Shown here: piece by piece, positions 8,469 to 18,436 of the stretch
How positions within the stretch are numbered: the stretch's first letter is position 1
Layout of the letters: the number at the start of each line of letters is the position of its first letter
From: Tardiphaga sp. 709
GTDB taxonomy: Bacteria > Pseudomonadota > Alphaproteobacteria > Rhizobiales > Xanthobacteraceae
Length of the DNA stretch: 64,000 bases
Assembly: GCF_032401055.1 (NCBI RefSeq)
Contig: NZ_CP135529.1
Coordinates: 4,462,501 to 4,526,500 of the forward strand
Reading direction: 5' to 3'
Made by a program: the position numbers and the translations under genes
Notes under the pieces: generated by a model
Told to the model about the DNA's origin: nothing
The model's database searches: none
Seen by the model: the letters and a program-made list of their open reading frames with translations, nothing else

Positions 8469-8789
8469 GTCCACCCTCTTCCGCTCACCACGAGCTGTCG
8501 TCGCCGGCCTGGCGCGCAATTGCGCGCTTGGACCGGGCGATCCCGTCGTCACCGGCCCCCTCGGCAAGATTGCAGGCGCTAGCGGTGATCGAATCCCCGC
8601 TTTCGCGGCGGGTGACAGCCGGTGGGTGTGACCCAAATCGGCCCTTTTAGAGCCTGTTTAGACCGCGAAAATGCCAGTTGCTTTCGTTTTAGGTTGTGCT
8701 TTAATCAAAAACGAAAGACAAATCGCTGAAAGCGAAGATGGCGCGTCCGAAGGAAGGCGCCAGACAATTGGCGCAGGAGGGGAGACGGG
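8469..8789 (+). promoter_or_regulatory. glpR-glpD intergenic region with probable GlpR operator
   Basis: This 321-bp stretch holds no gene I can support. CTTTCGTTTT (8681-8690) and AAAACGAAAG (8708-8717) are perfect 10-base arms separated by 17 bases. TTTCG-type half-sites are what DeoR/GlpR proteins usually bind. A further small repeat TCGCT-GAA-AGCGA follows at 8723-8735. The glpD start (GTG 8790) has AGGAGGGGAG close upstream. Role as GlpR operator is inference from position and half-site type. Confidence 0.65.
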
Positions 8790-10334
8790 GTGGGTCAGAT
8801 CTACGACCTCGCAATTATTGGCGGCGGCGTGAACGGTTGCGGTATCGCCCGCGATGCGGTTGGCCGCGGCAATTCGGTGTTCCTCTGCGAGATGAACGAT
8901 CTGGCCAGCGGCACGTCGTCTTGGTCGACCAAGCTGATCCATGGCGGCTTGCGCTACCTCGAATATTACGACTTCAAACTGGTGCGCCACGCGCTGCTGG
9001 AACGCGAAGTGCTCTGGCAGATCGCGCCGCATATCATCCGTCCCCTGCGTTTCGTGCTGCCGCATCACGCCGGTCTGCGGCCGGCCTGGCTGCTACGCTT
9101 GGGCTTGTTCCTCTACGACTATATCGGTGGCCGTAAGCTTCTGCCCCCGACGCGCACGCTCGACCTCACGCGCGACGAGACCGGCAAGCCGCTGGCGCCC
9201 GGCCGGTTCAAACGTGGCTTTGAATATTCCGACTGCTCGGTAGATGATGCGCGCCTTGTCGTGCTCACTGCGCGTGATGCCGCCGACCGGGGCGCTGACA
9301 TCCGCACGCGCTCGCGCGCAACCGAGATTAGGCAGGCCGACGGGATGTGGCAGGTCACGGTGCAGGATACGGCGACGGGCGACCGTTCGACCATCAGCGC
9401 GCGCGCGCTGGTCAATGCCGGTGGTCCGTGGGTTGAGAATGTTCTGGCGGTCGGTGCCGGCGTCAATGCGAAAGCGAAAGTCCGCCTCGTGCAGGGCTCG
9501 CATATCGTGGTGCCGAAACTTTACAACCACGACCGTGCCTACATCTTCCAGAATGCCGATGGTCGTATCGTGTTTGCGATTCCCTATCAGGACGATTTCA
9601 CCCTGATCGGTACCACCGATATCGATTACGACGGCGATCCCGCCGATGTGAAAATCTCTGCCGATGAGATCAATTATCTCTGCAAGTCGGTCAGCGAATA
9701 TCTCGCCAGGCCCGTGCTGGCCGAAGACGTGGTGTGGACCTATTCCGGCGTGCGCCCGCTCTATGATGACGGCGCCAACGAGGCCAAGGCGGCGACGCGC
9801 GACTATGTGTTCGAGCTCGATCTGCCCGGCGGCCTGCCGCTGCTGTCGATATATGGCGGCAAGATCACGACCTATCGCCGCCTTGCCGAAGAGGCGCTGC
9901 AGAAACTCGCGCCCTATCTGAAGGGCACTAAGGCGAAGGAAGGCTGGACGGCCCATGCCACGCTGCCTGGTGGTGATTTCGATGTCTCGGCGGTCGACCC
10001 TCTGATCGCCGAATTGTTGCGCGACTATCCGTTCCTGACGCCGGCCCATGCCAATCGGCTGGCACATGCCTATGGCACGCGCGCCGCGAAGATGCTGGGC
10101 ACTGCGAAGTCGCCGGCCGATCTCGGTCAGGCCTTTGGGGCAACGCTGACCGAGCGCGAAGTGCGCTATCTCATGGCCAATGAATGGGCCGTCAGTGCCG
10201 AGGATATCGTGTGGCGCCGTTCCAAACTTGGTCTGCGCCTGTCGAAGGAAGAGATAGCAGCTCTCGATCAATGGCTGCAGGCTAATCGCGCCCAGCCCGC
10301 CAATCCAATGCGTGAAGCGGGAGCGCGGTCATGA
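8790..10334 (+). CDS. glpD: Aerobic glycerol-3-phosphate dehydrogenase
   Basis: 514-residue flavoprotein that oxidises glycerol-3-phosphate to dihydroxyacetone phosphate and feeds electrons to the quinone pool at the membrane. The FAD dinucleotide-binding motif DLAIIGGGVNGCGIARDA opens the protein. Other family signs are LASGTSSWSTKLIHGGLRYLE region near residues 38-55, LIGTTDIDYDGDP and LLSIYGGKITTYRRLAE. The length is normal. The GTG start has a strong ribosome site. Its TGA overlaps the glpS start by four bases (ATGA), so it heads the glpDSTPQUV transcription unit known from rhizobia. No glycerol kinase gene is in the window. Confidence 0.95.
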   Translation: MGQIYDLAIIGGGVNGCGIARDAVGRGNSVFLCEMNDLASGTSSWSTKLIHGGLRYLEYYDFKLVRHALLEREVLWQIAPHIIRPLRFVLPHHAGLRPAWLLRLGLFLYDYIGGRKLLPPTRTLDLTRDETGKPLAPGRFKRGFEYSDCSVDDARLVVLTARDAADRGADIRTRSRATEIRQADGMWQVTVQDTATGDRSTISARALVNAGGPWVENVLAVGAGVNAKAKVRLVQGSHIVVPKLYNHDRAYIFQNADGRIVFAIPYQDDFTLIGTTDIDYDGDPADVKISADEINYLCKSVSEYLARPVLAEDVVWTYSGVRPLYDDGANEAKAATRDYVFELDLPGGLPLLSIYGGKITTYRRLAEEALQKLAPYLKGTKAKEGWTAHATLPGGDFDVSAVDPLIAELLRDYPFLTPAHANRLAHAYGTRAAKMLGTAKSPADLGQAFGATLTEREVRYLMANEWAVSAEDIVWRRSKLGLRLSKEEIAALDQWLQANRAQPANPMREAGARS

Positions 10335-11419
10335 GTGTTGCGCTCGATCACGTCTCGCAGATGGTGGACGGCGTCACGACGATCCGTGACGTCTCGCTGA
10401 CGCTGGAAAGGGGCACACTGAACGTGCTGCTCGGGCCGACGCTGGCCGGCAAGACCTCGATCATGCGGCTGCTGGCCGGACTCGACAAGCCGACCCAAGG
10501 CCGCGTGCTGGTCGATGGCAAGGACGTCACAGGCCTCGATATCCGTAAGCGTTCGGTGGCGATGGTCTATCAGCAGTTCATCAATTACCCCTCGCTGTCG
10601 GTCTATGAGAACATCGCCTCGCCGCTGCGCGTGCAGGGCAAGCCGAAGGCCGAGATCGAGATGCGCGTGCATGAAGCGGCTGCACTGCTCAAGCTTGAGC
10701 CCTATCTGAAACGCACGCCGCTGCAGCTCTCCGGTGGCCAGCAGCAGCGCACGGCGATTGCCCGCGCGCTGGTCAAGGGCGCCGATCTCGTGCTGCTCGA
10801 TGAGCCGCTCGCCAATCTCGACTACAAGCTGCGCGAAGAATTGCGCACCGAATTGCCGAAGATATTCGAGGCCTCCGGCGCGATCTTCGTCTATGCGACG
10901 ACGGAGCCTTCCGAAGCGCTTTTGTTGGGCGGCAGCACCGTGTGTCTGTGGGAAGGCCAGGTTTTGCAGGTCGGCCAGACCTCCAAAGTCTATCGCCATC
11001 CGGAAACCCTGAAAGCCGCCGAAGTGTTCTCCGATCCGCCGCTTAATCTGGTGGTGATCGAGAAGAAGAACGGAAATGTGCACTATGCCGGTGGCGCGAC
11101 GGCGCCCGCGAGCGGGCTCTATGCAAATCTCTCCGACGGCAGCTATCGCGTTGGCTTCCGTGCGCATCAGCTCGAAGTCGCCAGTGGTCTCGCCGGACGG
11201 CATGCATTTCCTGCGGAAGTGACCGTGACCGAAATCACCGGGTCGGAAAGCTTCGTCCATCTCAAGCGCGATGCGTCGAACTGGGTTGCTGTGCTGCAGG
11301 GCGTGCATGAATTCCTGCCCGGCCACATGCTCGACGCCGTGCTCGATCCCGCCAATCTGTTCGTCTTCGATGGCAGCGACCGTCTGGTTGCCGCTCCCGA
11401 CAGCACGCAGGGAGCGTAA
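10331..11419 (+). CDS. glpS: Glycerol ABC importer ATP-binding protein GlpS (switch histidine replaced)
   Basis: 362-residue ATPase of a CUT1-like importer with the usual C-terminal regulatory (TOBE) part. Walker A is GPTLAGKT (residues 35-42), the Q-loop is at Q81/Q82, the signature LSGGQQQR is at 133-140 and Walker B LVLLDEP ends with D157 E158. The H-loop, however, reads VYATTEPSEA: where the family has VTHD, T191 stands in place of the switch histidine. Thus this subunit offers a good signature motif but a weak ATP site of its own. It overlaps glpD by four bases and is followed at once by glpT. In Rhizobium leguminosarum this operon transports glycerol. Confidence 0.9.
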   Translation: MSVALDHVSQMVDGVTTIRDVSLTLERGTLNVLLGPTLAGKTSIMRLLAGLDKPTQGRVLVDGKDVTGLDIRKRSVAMVYQQFINYPSLSVYENIASPLRVQGKPKAEIEMRVHEAAALLKLEPYLKRTPLQLSGGQQQRTAIARALVKGADLVLLDEPLANLDYKLREELRTELPKIFEASGAIFVYATTEPSEALLLGGSTVCLWEGQVLQVGQTSKVYRHPETLKAAEVFSDPPLNLVVIEKKNGNVHYAGGATAPASGLYANLSDGSYRVGFRAHQLEVASGLAGRHAFPAEVTVTEITGSESFVHLKRDASNWVAVLQGVHEFLPGHMLDAVLDPANLFVFDGSDRLVAAPDSTQGA

Positions 11420-11420
11420 C

Positions 11421-12725
<1,305 letters not shown>

Positions 12726-13406
12726 TCTCGCATTCTCGGCGATCATCCTCGCCATTCAAGTCCCGCTCGGCATTCTCGTCGCGTTGTCGATGCCGCGCGA
12801 TGGCTGGCGCGTTGCGGTGTGTCTCGTGATCCTCGCGCTGCCGTTGCTGATTCCATGGAACGTGGTTGGCACCATCTGGCAGATATTTGGGCGTCCCGAC
12901 ATCGGTCTGCTCGGCTACACGCTCAATCACATGGGTATCGACTACAATTACGTGTCGAACGAGTTCGATGCCTGGGCCACCGTCATCGTGATGGACGTCT
13001 GGCACTGGACCAGCCTCGTCGCGCTGTTGTGTTACGCCGGCCTGAAGTCGATCCCCGACGCCTATTATCAGGCAGCGCAGATTGACGGCGCGTCGCGCTG
13101 GGCGGTGTTTCGCGCCATCCAGTTGCCCAAGCTCAACCGCGTGCTGTTGATTGGCGTGCTGCTGCGCTTCATGGACAGTTTCATGATCTACACCGAGCCT
13201 TTCGTCGTCACCGGCGGCGGGCCTGGCAATTCGACCACCTTCGTCTCCATCGAACTCGTCAAGATCGCGCTCGGCCAGTTCGATCTCGGCAAGGCCGCCG
13301 CGCTGTCGCTGGTCTATAATCTGATCGTGCTGATCGTGTGTTGGGTGTTCTACACCGTGATGACCAATGCCGGCGTCGATCACACCAAATCCGAGGGAGC
13401 GGTCTG

Positions 13407-14213
13407 ATGCATACGATCCCCGGACGCCGTATTATCCTGACGCTGTTTTTGATCTTCCTGCTGTTGCCGATCTATTGGCTCGTCAATATGAGCTTCAAGA
13501 CCAATACCGAGATCGTCTCGACGATGACGCTGTGGCCGCATCAGCCGACGCTGGCCAACTACATCCGCATCTTCACCGATGAGAGCTGGTATTCGGGCTA
13601 CATCAATTCGCTGAAATACGTCATCATCAACACCATCCTGTCGATCTCTTTCGCGCTGCCGGCAGCTTACGCGTTTTCGCGCTATCGTTTCCTCGGCGAC
13701 AAGCACCTGTTCTTCTGGCTGCTGTCGAACCGGATGGCGCCGCCCGCGGTATTCGCGCTGCCGTTCTTCAATCTCTATTCGGCGATCGGCCTGTTCGATA
13801 CGCCTTGGGCCGTGGCGTTGGCACATTGCCTGTTCAATGTGCCGCTGGCGGTGTGGATCCTCGAAGGCTTTGTGTCAGGTGTGCCACGCGAGATCGACGA
13901 GACGGCGTTTCTCGATGGCTACTCGTTCCCGAAGTTCTTCGTGAAGATTCTCGTGCCGTTGATTGCATCTGGTATCGGCGTCGCCGCGTTCTTCTGCTTC
14001 ATGTTCTCCTGGGTCGAACTGCTGCTCGCGCGTACACTGACGTCGGTGAATGCCAAGCCGATCTCGGCGGTCATGACGCGCACTGTATCGGCCTCGGGCA
14101 TGGATTGGGGTCTGCTCGCCGCCGCCGGCGTGCTGACCATCATCCCCGGCGCGCTCGTCATCTGGTTTGTCCGCAATTACATCGCGCGCGGTTTCGCGCT
14201 TGGCCGGGTCTAG
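13407..14213 (+). CDS. glpQ: Glycerol ABC importer permease GlpQ
   Basis: 268-residue MalG/UgpE-type permease and partner of GlpP. The first membrane segment is IILTLFLIFLLLPIYWLV and the EAA-like loop reads REIDETAFLDGYSFPKFF. The ATG at 13407 overlaps the glpP stop by one base, which fixes the start; the longer in-frame extension upstream is the shadow of glpP. GlpU begins 9 bp downstream after GGAGG. Confidence 0.93.
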   Translation: MHTIPGRRIILTLFLIFLLLPIYWLVNMSFKTNTEIVSTMTLWPHQPTLANYIRIFTDESWYSGYINSLKYVIINTILSISFALPAAYAFSRYRFLGDKHLFFWLLSNRMAPPAVFALPFFNLYSAIGLFDTPWAVALAHCLFNVPLAVWILEGFVSGVPREIDETAFLDGYSFPKFFVKILVPLIASGIGVAAFFCFMFSWVELLLARTLTSVNAKPISAVMTRTVSASGMDWGLLAAAGVLTIIPGALVIWFVRNYIARGFALGRV

Positions 14214-14222
14214 GAGGTCGTC

Positions 14223-14552
14223 ATGGAAAACATCGCATGGATGGCCTGGACGCCGCCGACGGCGATCTTCTTCGGCCTGCTGGCGATCACGCTGGGCACC
14301 ATGACATGGCTCGCAGTCGCTTATCCCGAAGCCGAACGCATCGGCATCCTGCGCATTCCCACCACGCGCGGCGACCGGTTGTTCCTGTCGCTGATCGCGG
14401 CCGCCGTCATCCACCTGTTGTGGATCGGCTTCGTCGGTTCCGATCCGATCGCGACGTTGCCGATCGGCGAGGAAGGAGTTGAAATTTCGAACCTGTGGTT
14501 CGGGACATTGATTTCGCTGGTCTCGGCGGTGGCAATTTTTCGCACCGTCTGA
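14223..14552 (+). CDS. glpU: Small membrane protein of the glycerol importer, GlpU (DUF2160-like)
   Basis: 109 residues with three hydrophobic stretches: about 14-33, 53-70 and 91-106. It corresponds by position and size to GlpU, a small conserved membrane protein found only with this kind of glycerol transporter; its role is not known to me. A strong ribosome site (TAGGAGGTCGTC) precedes ATG 14223. It lies between the permease and binding-protein genes in the expected glpDSTPQUV order. Confidence 0.85.
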   Translation: MENIAWMAWTPPTAIFFGLLAITLGTMTWLAVAYPEAERIGILRIPTTRGDRLFLSLIAAAVIHLLWIGFVGSDPIATLPIGEEGVEISNLWFGTLISLVSAVAIFRTV

Positions 14553-14566
14553 CCGGCATGGACTGC

Positions 14567-14589
14567 AGTCCCGGGATGAACCCGGGCCT
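14567..14589 (+). repeat. Intercistronic GC-rich hairpin between glpU and glpV
   Basis: AGTCCCGGG (14567-14575) pairs with CCCGGGCCT (14581-14589), eight of nine positions, around the loop ATGAA. It resembles the REP-like CCCGGG palindromes common in Bradyrhizobium intergenic DNA. A hairpin just before a binding-protein gene often protects that part of the message, which would raise GlpV above the membrane subunits. Confidence 0.55.
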
Positions 14590-14613
14590 GAAACAGAAGT
14601 GAGGGAGGAAGCT

Positions 14614-16407
14614 ATGAGGCACCTGACGACACAGGCACGTCGCCCGACGCGCCATATCATGATGACCAGCGCTGCTGCGTTGATCACGGCGACTGCGCTG
14701 CTCGCCGCGCCGGCCAAGGCCGACGAAGCCACCATTCAGAAGTGGATCGACAGCGAATTCCAGCCATCCACGCTGTCGAAGGCTGACCAGCTGAAAGAAC
14801 TGCAGTGGTACGAGAAGGCCGCGCAGCCGTTTAAGGGCATGGAGATCAATATCGTCTCCGAAACCATCACCACGCACGAATACGAATCGCGCACGCTGGC
14901 CAAGGCGTTCTCCGAAATCACCGGCATCAAGCTGAAGCACGACCTGATCCAGGAAGGCGACGTGGTCGAGAAGCTGCAGACCCAGATGCAGTCCGGCAAG
15001 AACGTCTATGACGGCTGGATCAACGACTCCGATCTGATCGGTACGCATTTCCGCTACGGCCAGACCATCGCGTTGTCGGACTACATGACCGCGGAAGGCA
15101 AGGACGTCACCAGCCCGACGCTCGACGTCAAGGACTTCATCGGCACGTCCTTCACCACCGCGCCGGACAAGAAGATGTATCAACTGCCCGACCAGCAGTT
15201 CGCCAACCTCTACTGGTTCCGGTACGACTGGTTCACCAATCCCGACTACAAGGCCAAGTTCAAGGCCAAGTATGGCTACGATCTCGGCGTGCCCGTGAAC
15301 TGGTCGGCCTATGAAGACATCGCCGAATTCTTCACCAACGACATCAAGGAGATCAACGGCGTCAAGGTCTATGGCCACATGGATTACGGCAAGAAGGATC
15401 CGTCGCTCGGCTGGCGTTTCACCGACGCCTGGCTATCGATGGCCGGCAATGGCGACAGGGGTCTTCCGAATGGTCTGCCCGTCGATGAGTGGGGCATTCG
15501 TATGGAAGGCTGTCGTCCGGTCGGCTCCTCCGTCGAGCGCGGCGGCGATACCAACGGTCCGGCCGCCGTGTATTCGATCGCGAAATATCTCGACTGGATG
15601 AAGAAGTATGCCCCGCCGCAGGCGCAGGGCATGACCTTCTCGGAGTCGGGGCCGGTGCCAGCACAGGGCAATATCGCCCAGCAAATGTTCTGGTACACCG
15701 CTTTCACCGCCGACATGGTGAAGCCGGGTCTCGCGGTCATGAATGCTGACGGAACGCCGAAGTGGCGCATGGCCCCGTCGCCGCATGGCTCCTACTGGAA
15801 GGAAGGCATGAAGCTCGGCTATCAGGACGTCGGTTCGGGCACGCTGCTCAAGTCGACCCCGGCGGATCGCCGCAAGGCAGCCTGGCTTTATCTGCAGTTC
15901 ATCACCTCGAAGACAGTGTCGCTGAAGAAGAGCCATGTCGGACTCACCTTCATTCGTGAGAGCGATATCTGGGACAAGTCGTTCACCGAACGCGCGCCGA
16001 AGCTCGGCGGTCTGGTCGAGTTCTATCGCTCGCCGGCCCGCGTGCAGTGGTCACCGACCGGCAACAACATCCCGGACTATCCGAAGCTGGCACAGTTGTG
16101 GTGGCAGAACATCGGCGACGCCTCGTCCGGTGCAAAGACGCCGCAGCAGGCGATGGACTCGCTGGCCGCAGCTCAGGATTCGGTGCTCGAACGTCTTGAA
16201 CGATCCAAGGTTCAGGGCGAATGCGGACCGAAGCTGAACAAGAAGGAGACCGCCGAGTTCTGGTACAACAAGTCGGCGAAGGACGGCAACATCGCGCCCC
16301 AGCGCAAGCTGGCCAACGAGAAGCCGAAGGGCGAGACGGTGGACTACGACACGCTGATCAAGTCGTGGCCCGCGACCCCGCCGCAGAAGCGCGCGTCGGC
16401 GAACTGA
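14614..16407 (+). CDS. glpV: Glycerol ABC importer periplasmic binding protein GlpV
   Basis: 597 residues, large for a family-1 extracellular solute-binding protein but typical of GlpV. A signal peptide of about 37 residues has an Arg-rich start and the hydrophobic core SAAALITATALLAA, with likely cleavage after AKA. ATG 14614 is preferred to GTG 14599 because GGGAGGAA lies 4-10 bases upstream. It captures the polyol in the periplasm and delivers it to GlpPQ. Last gene of the operon, followed by a bidirectional hairpin terminator at 16430-16455. Confidence 0.92.
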   Translation: MRHLTTQARRPTRHIMMTSAAALITATALLAAPAKADEATIQKWIDSEFQPSTLSKADQLKELQWYEKAAQPFKGMEINIVSETITTHEYESRTLAKAFSEITGIKLKHDLIQEGDVVEKLQTQMQSGKNVYDGWINDSDLIGTHFRYGQTIALSDYMTAEGKDVTSPTLDVKDFIGTSFTTAPDKKMYQLPDQQFANLYWFRYDWFTNPDYKAKFKAKYGYDLGVPVNWSAYEDIAEFFTNDIKEINGVKVYGHMDYGKKDPSLGWRFTDAWLSMAGNGDRGLPNGLPVDEWGIRMEGCRPVGSSVERGGDTNGPAAVYSIAKYLDWMKKYAPPQAQGMTFSESGPVPAQGNIAQQMFWYTAFTADMVKPGLAVMNADGTPKWRMAPSPHGSYWKEGMKLGYQDVGSGTLLKSTPADRRKAAWLYLQFITSKTVSLKKSHVGLTFIRESDIWDKSFTERAPKLGGLVEFYRSPARVQWSPTGNNIPDYPKLAQLWWQNIGDASSGAKTPQQAMDSLAAAQDSVLERLERSKVQGECGPKLNKKETAEFWYNKSAKDGNIAPQRKLANEKPKGETVDYDTLIKSWPATPPQKRASAN

Positions 16408-16429
16408 GGCGAGCTTCCTGAACAAACAA

Positions 16430-16455
16430 AAAGGCCGGGAGCGATCCCGGCCTTT
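16430..16455 (+). terminator. Rho-independent terminator (bidirectional) after the glp operon
   Basis: AAAGGCCGGGA (16430-16440) and TCCCGGCCTTT (16445-16455) are perfect 11-base arms around the loop GCGA. The T tract is short on the plus strand and better on the minus strand, where T5GT3 follows, so it can end both glpV and the converging broken gene at 16512. Confidence 0.85.
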
Positions 16456-16511
16456 CGCTTATCCGCATTCTCGCCGTCGCGACGACAACACACGCAACAA
16501 CGACCTTCAAT

Positions 16512-17034
16512 TTATCTCTTGGCCGATAGCGCCTTGCGGGCGATGCTGGCCGCGAACAGCGGCGTCTCCCGGCTGTTGTGGTCGCCTCCAGCGGCCTGCC
16601 GTGCGGCTGCTGCCGGCTCGAAGGTCTGGCCGTGCTCGGCGATGAACGCCATGAAAGCATCAGTCGGGTGGCAGGTGACGCGATTGGTGTAGCGCGTGCG
16701 GCCGGCGTCCAATGGCTCCGCAATCAATTCCCAGATGACATTGACTTGCGTGCGCCCGCTCGCCGTAAACACGTCCGACAGCGAATTCATCCGGCAATAG
16801 GTCGGTGTTGCCTGTTCGGCCACATAGTGCTGGATTACCAGCCCGGCTCGACATCCGTCGGCCATCGTCGGTGCTGGTCGTTCCGGCGGAGATGTGGTCC
16901 GGCGGGCAACAGCGCTGATATTCGGCTTCCGGCAGATTGAACAGCCAGTCAGCGATATCGATCTTCTCGATGGGAACGTCGATCTCGCTCGAATAGGCCG
17001 ATTGAGAGAGAATCTGATCAAGGAGGATCTTCAT
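16512..17034 (-). pseudogene. Frameshifted small gene (about 170 residues, possibly SRPBCC-like)
   Basis: Two minus-strand frames together make one protein. The N-terminal part begins at ATG 17034 (MKILLDQILSQSAYSS, preceded by a purine-rich site) and runs in one frame to about 16850 (ending TTSTDDGRRMS). The C-terminal part continues in another frame from about 16855 (AGLVIQHYVAEQATPT) to the stop at 16512. Neither half alone has a plausible opposite end. The break lies near 16840-16860 and could be a small deletion. The C-terminal half, with ELIAEPLDAGRTRYTNRVT, reads like a polyketide-cyclase/SRPBCC-type sheet, but I cannot name the family with certainty. It may be real decay or a sequence error. 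Confidence 0.6.
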
Positions 17035-17295
17035 GTTGTGTCCTTTGCAGTGGCGGGCAGGCAGTCCAGGATCGGAGTGCATTCCATCTGCCGTTTGGTC
17101 GTGAACGGCACCACTGTTGTGACAACAGGCCGCGCGCGCCTCCATTGCGCGAGAGCTTGCGGTTCTCATGCTTGCATTGGTGCGGCATAAACGAACGTAT
17201 GTTTGTCCGGCCTGCCGCGGCGGCATTCGTGAAATCCCGGCTTCACAAAGTCGCGCGATGGCCCGCATCGGGCCGGGACGCAATTTCTGCGCGAT
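17035..17295 (-). promoter_or_regulatory. Intergenic region with an imperfect TetR-like palindrome
   Basis: This 261-bp stretch has no supported gene. AAACGAAC-GTATGTTT at 17189-17204 is an imperfect palindrome (AAAC..AC/GT..GTTT) of the size and type bound by TetR-family repressors. It lies about 155 bp before the start of the broken gene at 17034. No TetR gene is adjacent, so this is weak. Confidence 0.25.
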
Positions 17296-18306
17296 CTAGG
17301 GGACCAAAAGAATCTTGCCGAAATGCTCGGCGCGCTCGAAATGCCGCTGCGCCTCGCTGGCCTCGCGCAAGGCAAACGTCCGGTCGATGATCGGCTTCAA
17401 TTCACCTTTCGCGAGTGCCGGCATCCACCGCTCTGCAAATCGCCCGACGATGTTCCGCTTCTCCGTCAGCGAAACGGATTTCATCACGGTTCCTTCGATC
17501 CGCAGCCGCCTGAAAAGAACGAGATCGAGAGGGAGCGTCGCTTGCGATCCGCCGGATACGCCGATCTGGATCAGGCGCCCGCCGGGTCTCAGCGATCGTA
17601 TATTGCGCTCGAGATAGGGGCCGCCCACGAAGTCGAGGATCACATCGACTCCCGCATCGGGCGACAATCGCGCGAGGACTTCATCGAATTGTTCGCCGCG
17701 GTAATCGATCGCCAGATCAACACCCAGCGCCCGCAGCCTGTCTTGCTTCTGCGCGCTGCTCGTGGTGATGACCTTGCCGGCCTCGGATAGAATGGCCAGT
17801 TGCACCGCTGCGGAGCCCACGCCGCCGCCCGCGCCATGGATCAGCACCCGCTCGCCCTTCTGCAGGCCGCCGAGATGGAAGAGCGCTTGATGCGCCGTCA
17901 CGAAGGCTTCGGGAATGGCTGCAGCTTCGATATCCGTTATCCAGGACGGGACTGGCATCGCGAGTCCGACATCGATGCGGGCAAGCTCTGCATAGCCGCC
18001 GCCCCCCGTGATGCCCATAATGCGGTCGCCCGGCTTGAACTGTGTGACGGCGCCACCGACATCGACCACCGTTCCCGCAATTTCCAGACCTGCCAGGTCG
18101 GAATCGCCGAAGTTCGGCTCCTTGCCATACCGTCCCTCCCGATAGTTGATGTCCGCCCGGTTTATTCCGGCAGCCGCGACATGCACGATCAGGTCGTTCG
18201 GTCTCACTGACGGCGAGGGTACCTCGACATAATGCAAGGCCTCCGGCCCGCCGAAGTGGTCGAAGGCAACGGCCTTCATGGAAGCGGGATATGTGGACTG
18301 CGTCAT
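17296..18306 (-). CDS. NAD(P)H quinone oxidoreductase / zinc-less medium-chain dehydrogenase
   Basis: 336 residues of the quinone oxidoreductase (QOR) branch of medium-chain dehydrogenases. The N-terminal GroES-like domain begins MKAVAFDHFGGPEAL and contains AGINRADINYREGRY. The nucleotide-binding motif is VLIHGAGGGVGSAAVQLA (about residues 155-172). No catalytic zinc ligands are seen, as usual for QOR proteins. They reduce quinones or activated alkenes with NADPH. The start ATG 18306 is clear. It is transcribed separately from the upstream Old Yellow Enzyme gene, since a terminator lies between them, but both reduce activated double bonds and may serve the same detoxification role. Confidence 0.88.
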   Translation of the reverse strand: MTQSTYPASMKAVAFDHFGGPEALHYVEVPSPSVRPNDLIVHVAAAGINRADINYREGRYGKEPNFGDSDLAGLEIAGTVVDVGGAVTQFKPGDRIMGITGGGGYAELARIDVGLAMPVPSWITDIEAAAIPEAFVTAHQALFHLGGLQKGERVLIHGAGGGVGSAAVQLAILSEAGKVITTSSAQKQDRLRALGVDLAIDYRGEQFDEVLARLSPDAGVDVILDFVGGPYLERNIRSLRPGGRLIQIGVSGGSQATLPLDLVLFRRLRIEGTVMKSVSLTEKRNIVGRFAERWMPALAKGELKPIIDRTFALREASEAQRHFERAEHFGKILLVP

Positions 18307-18390
18307 GTCGAACCTGTCGAGACGTCACCGCGTCTTTGCGGCGGGATGGATGTAAGTGCGAAGCGCGTTGCGAATGTGCAAATAACAGAA

Positions 18391-18415
18391 AAAAGGCCGG
18401 GCGATCCCGGCCTTT
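18391..18415 (-). terminator. Rho-independent terminator of the Old Yellow Enzyme gene
   Basis: Perfect arms AAAAGGCCGGG (18391-18401) and CCCGGCCTTTT (18405/18406-18415) around CGAT, followed on the minus strand by a T6 run. It shares its stem sequence with the terminator at 16430-16455, apparently a terminator family reused in this genome. Confidence 0.85.
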
Positions 18416-18436
18416 TCATTTTATTGATAGCGCGCC

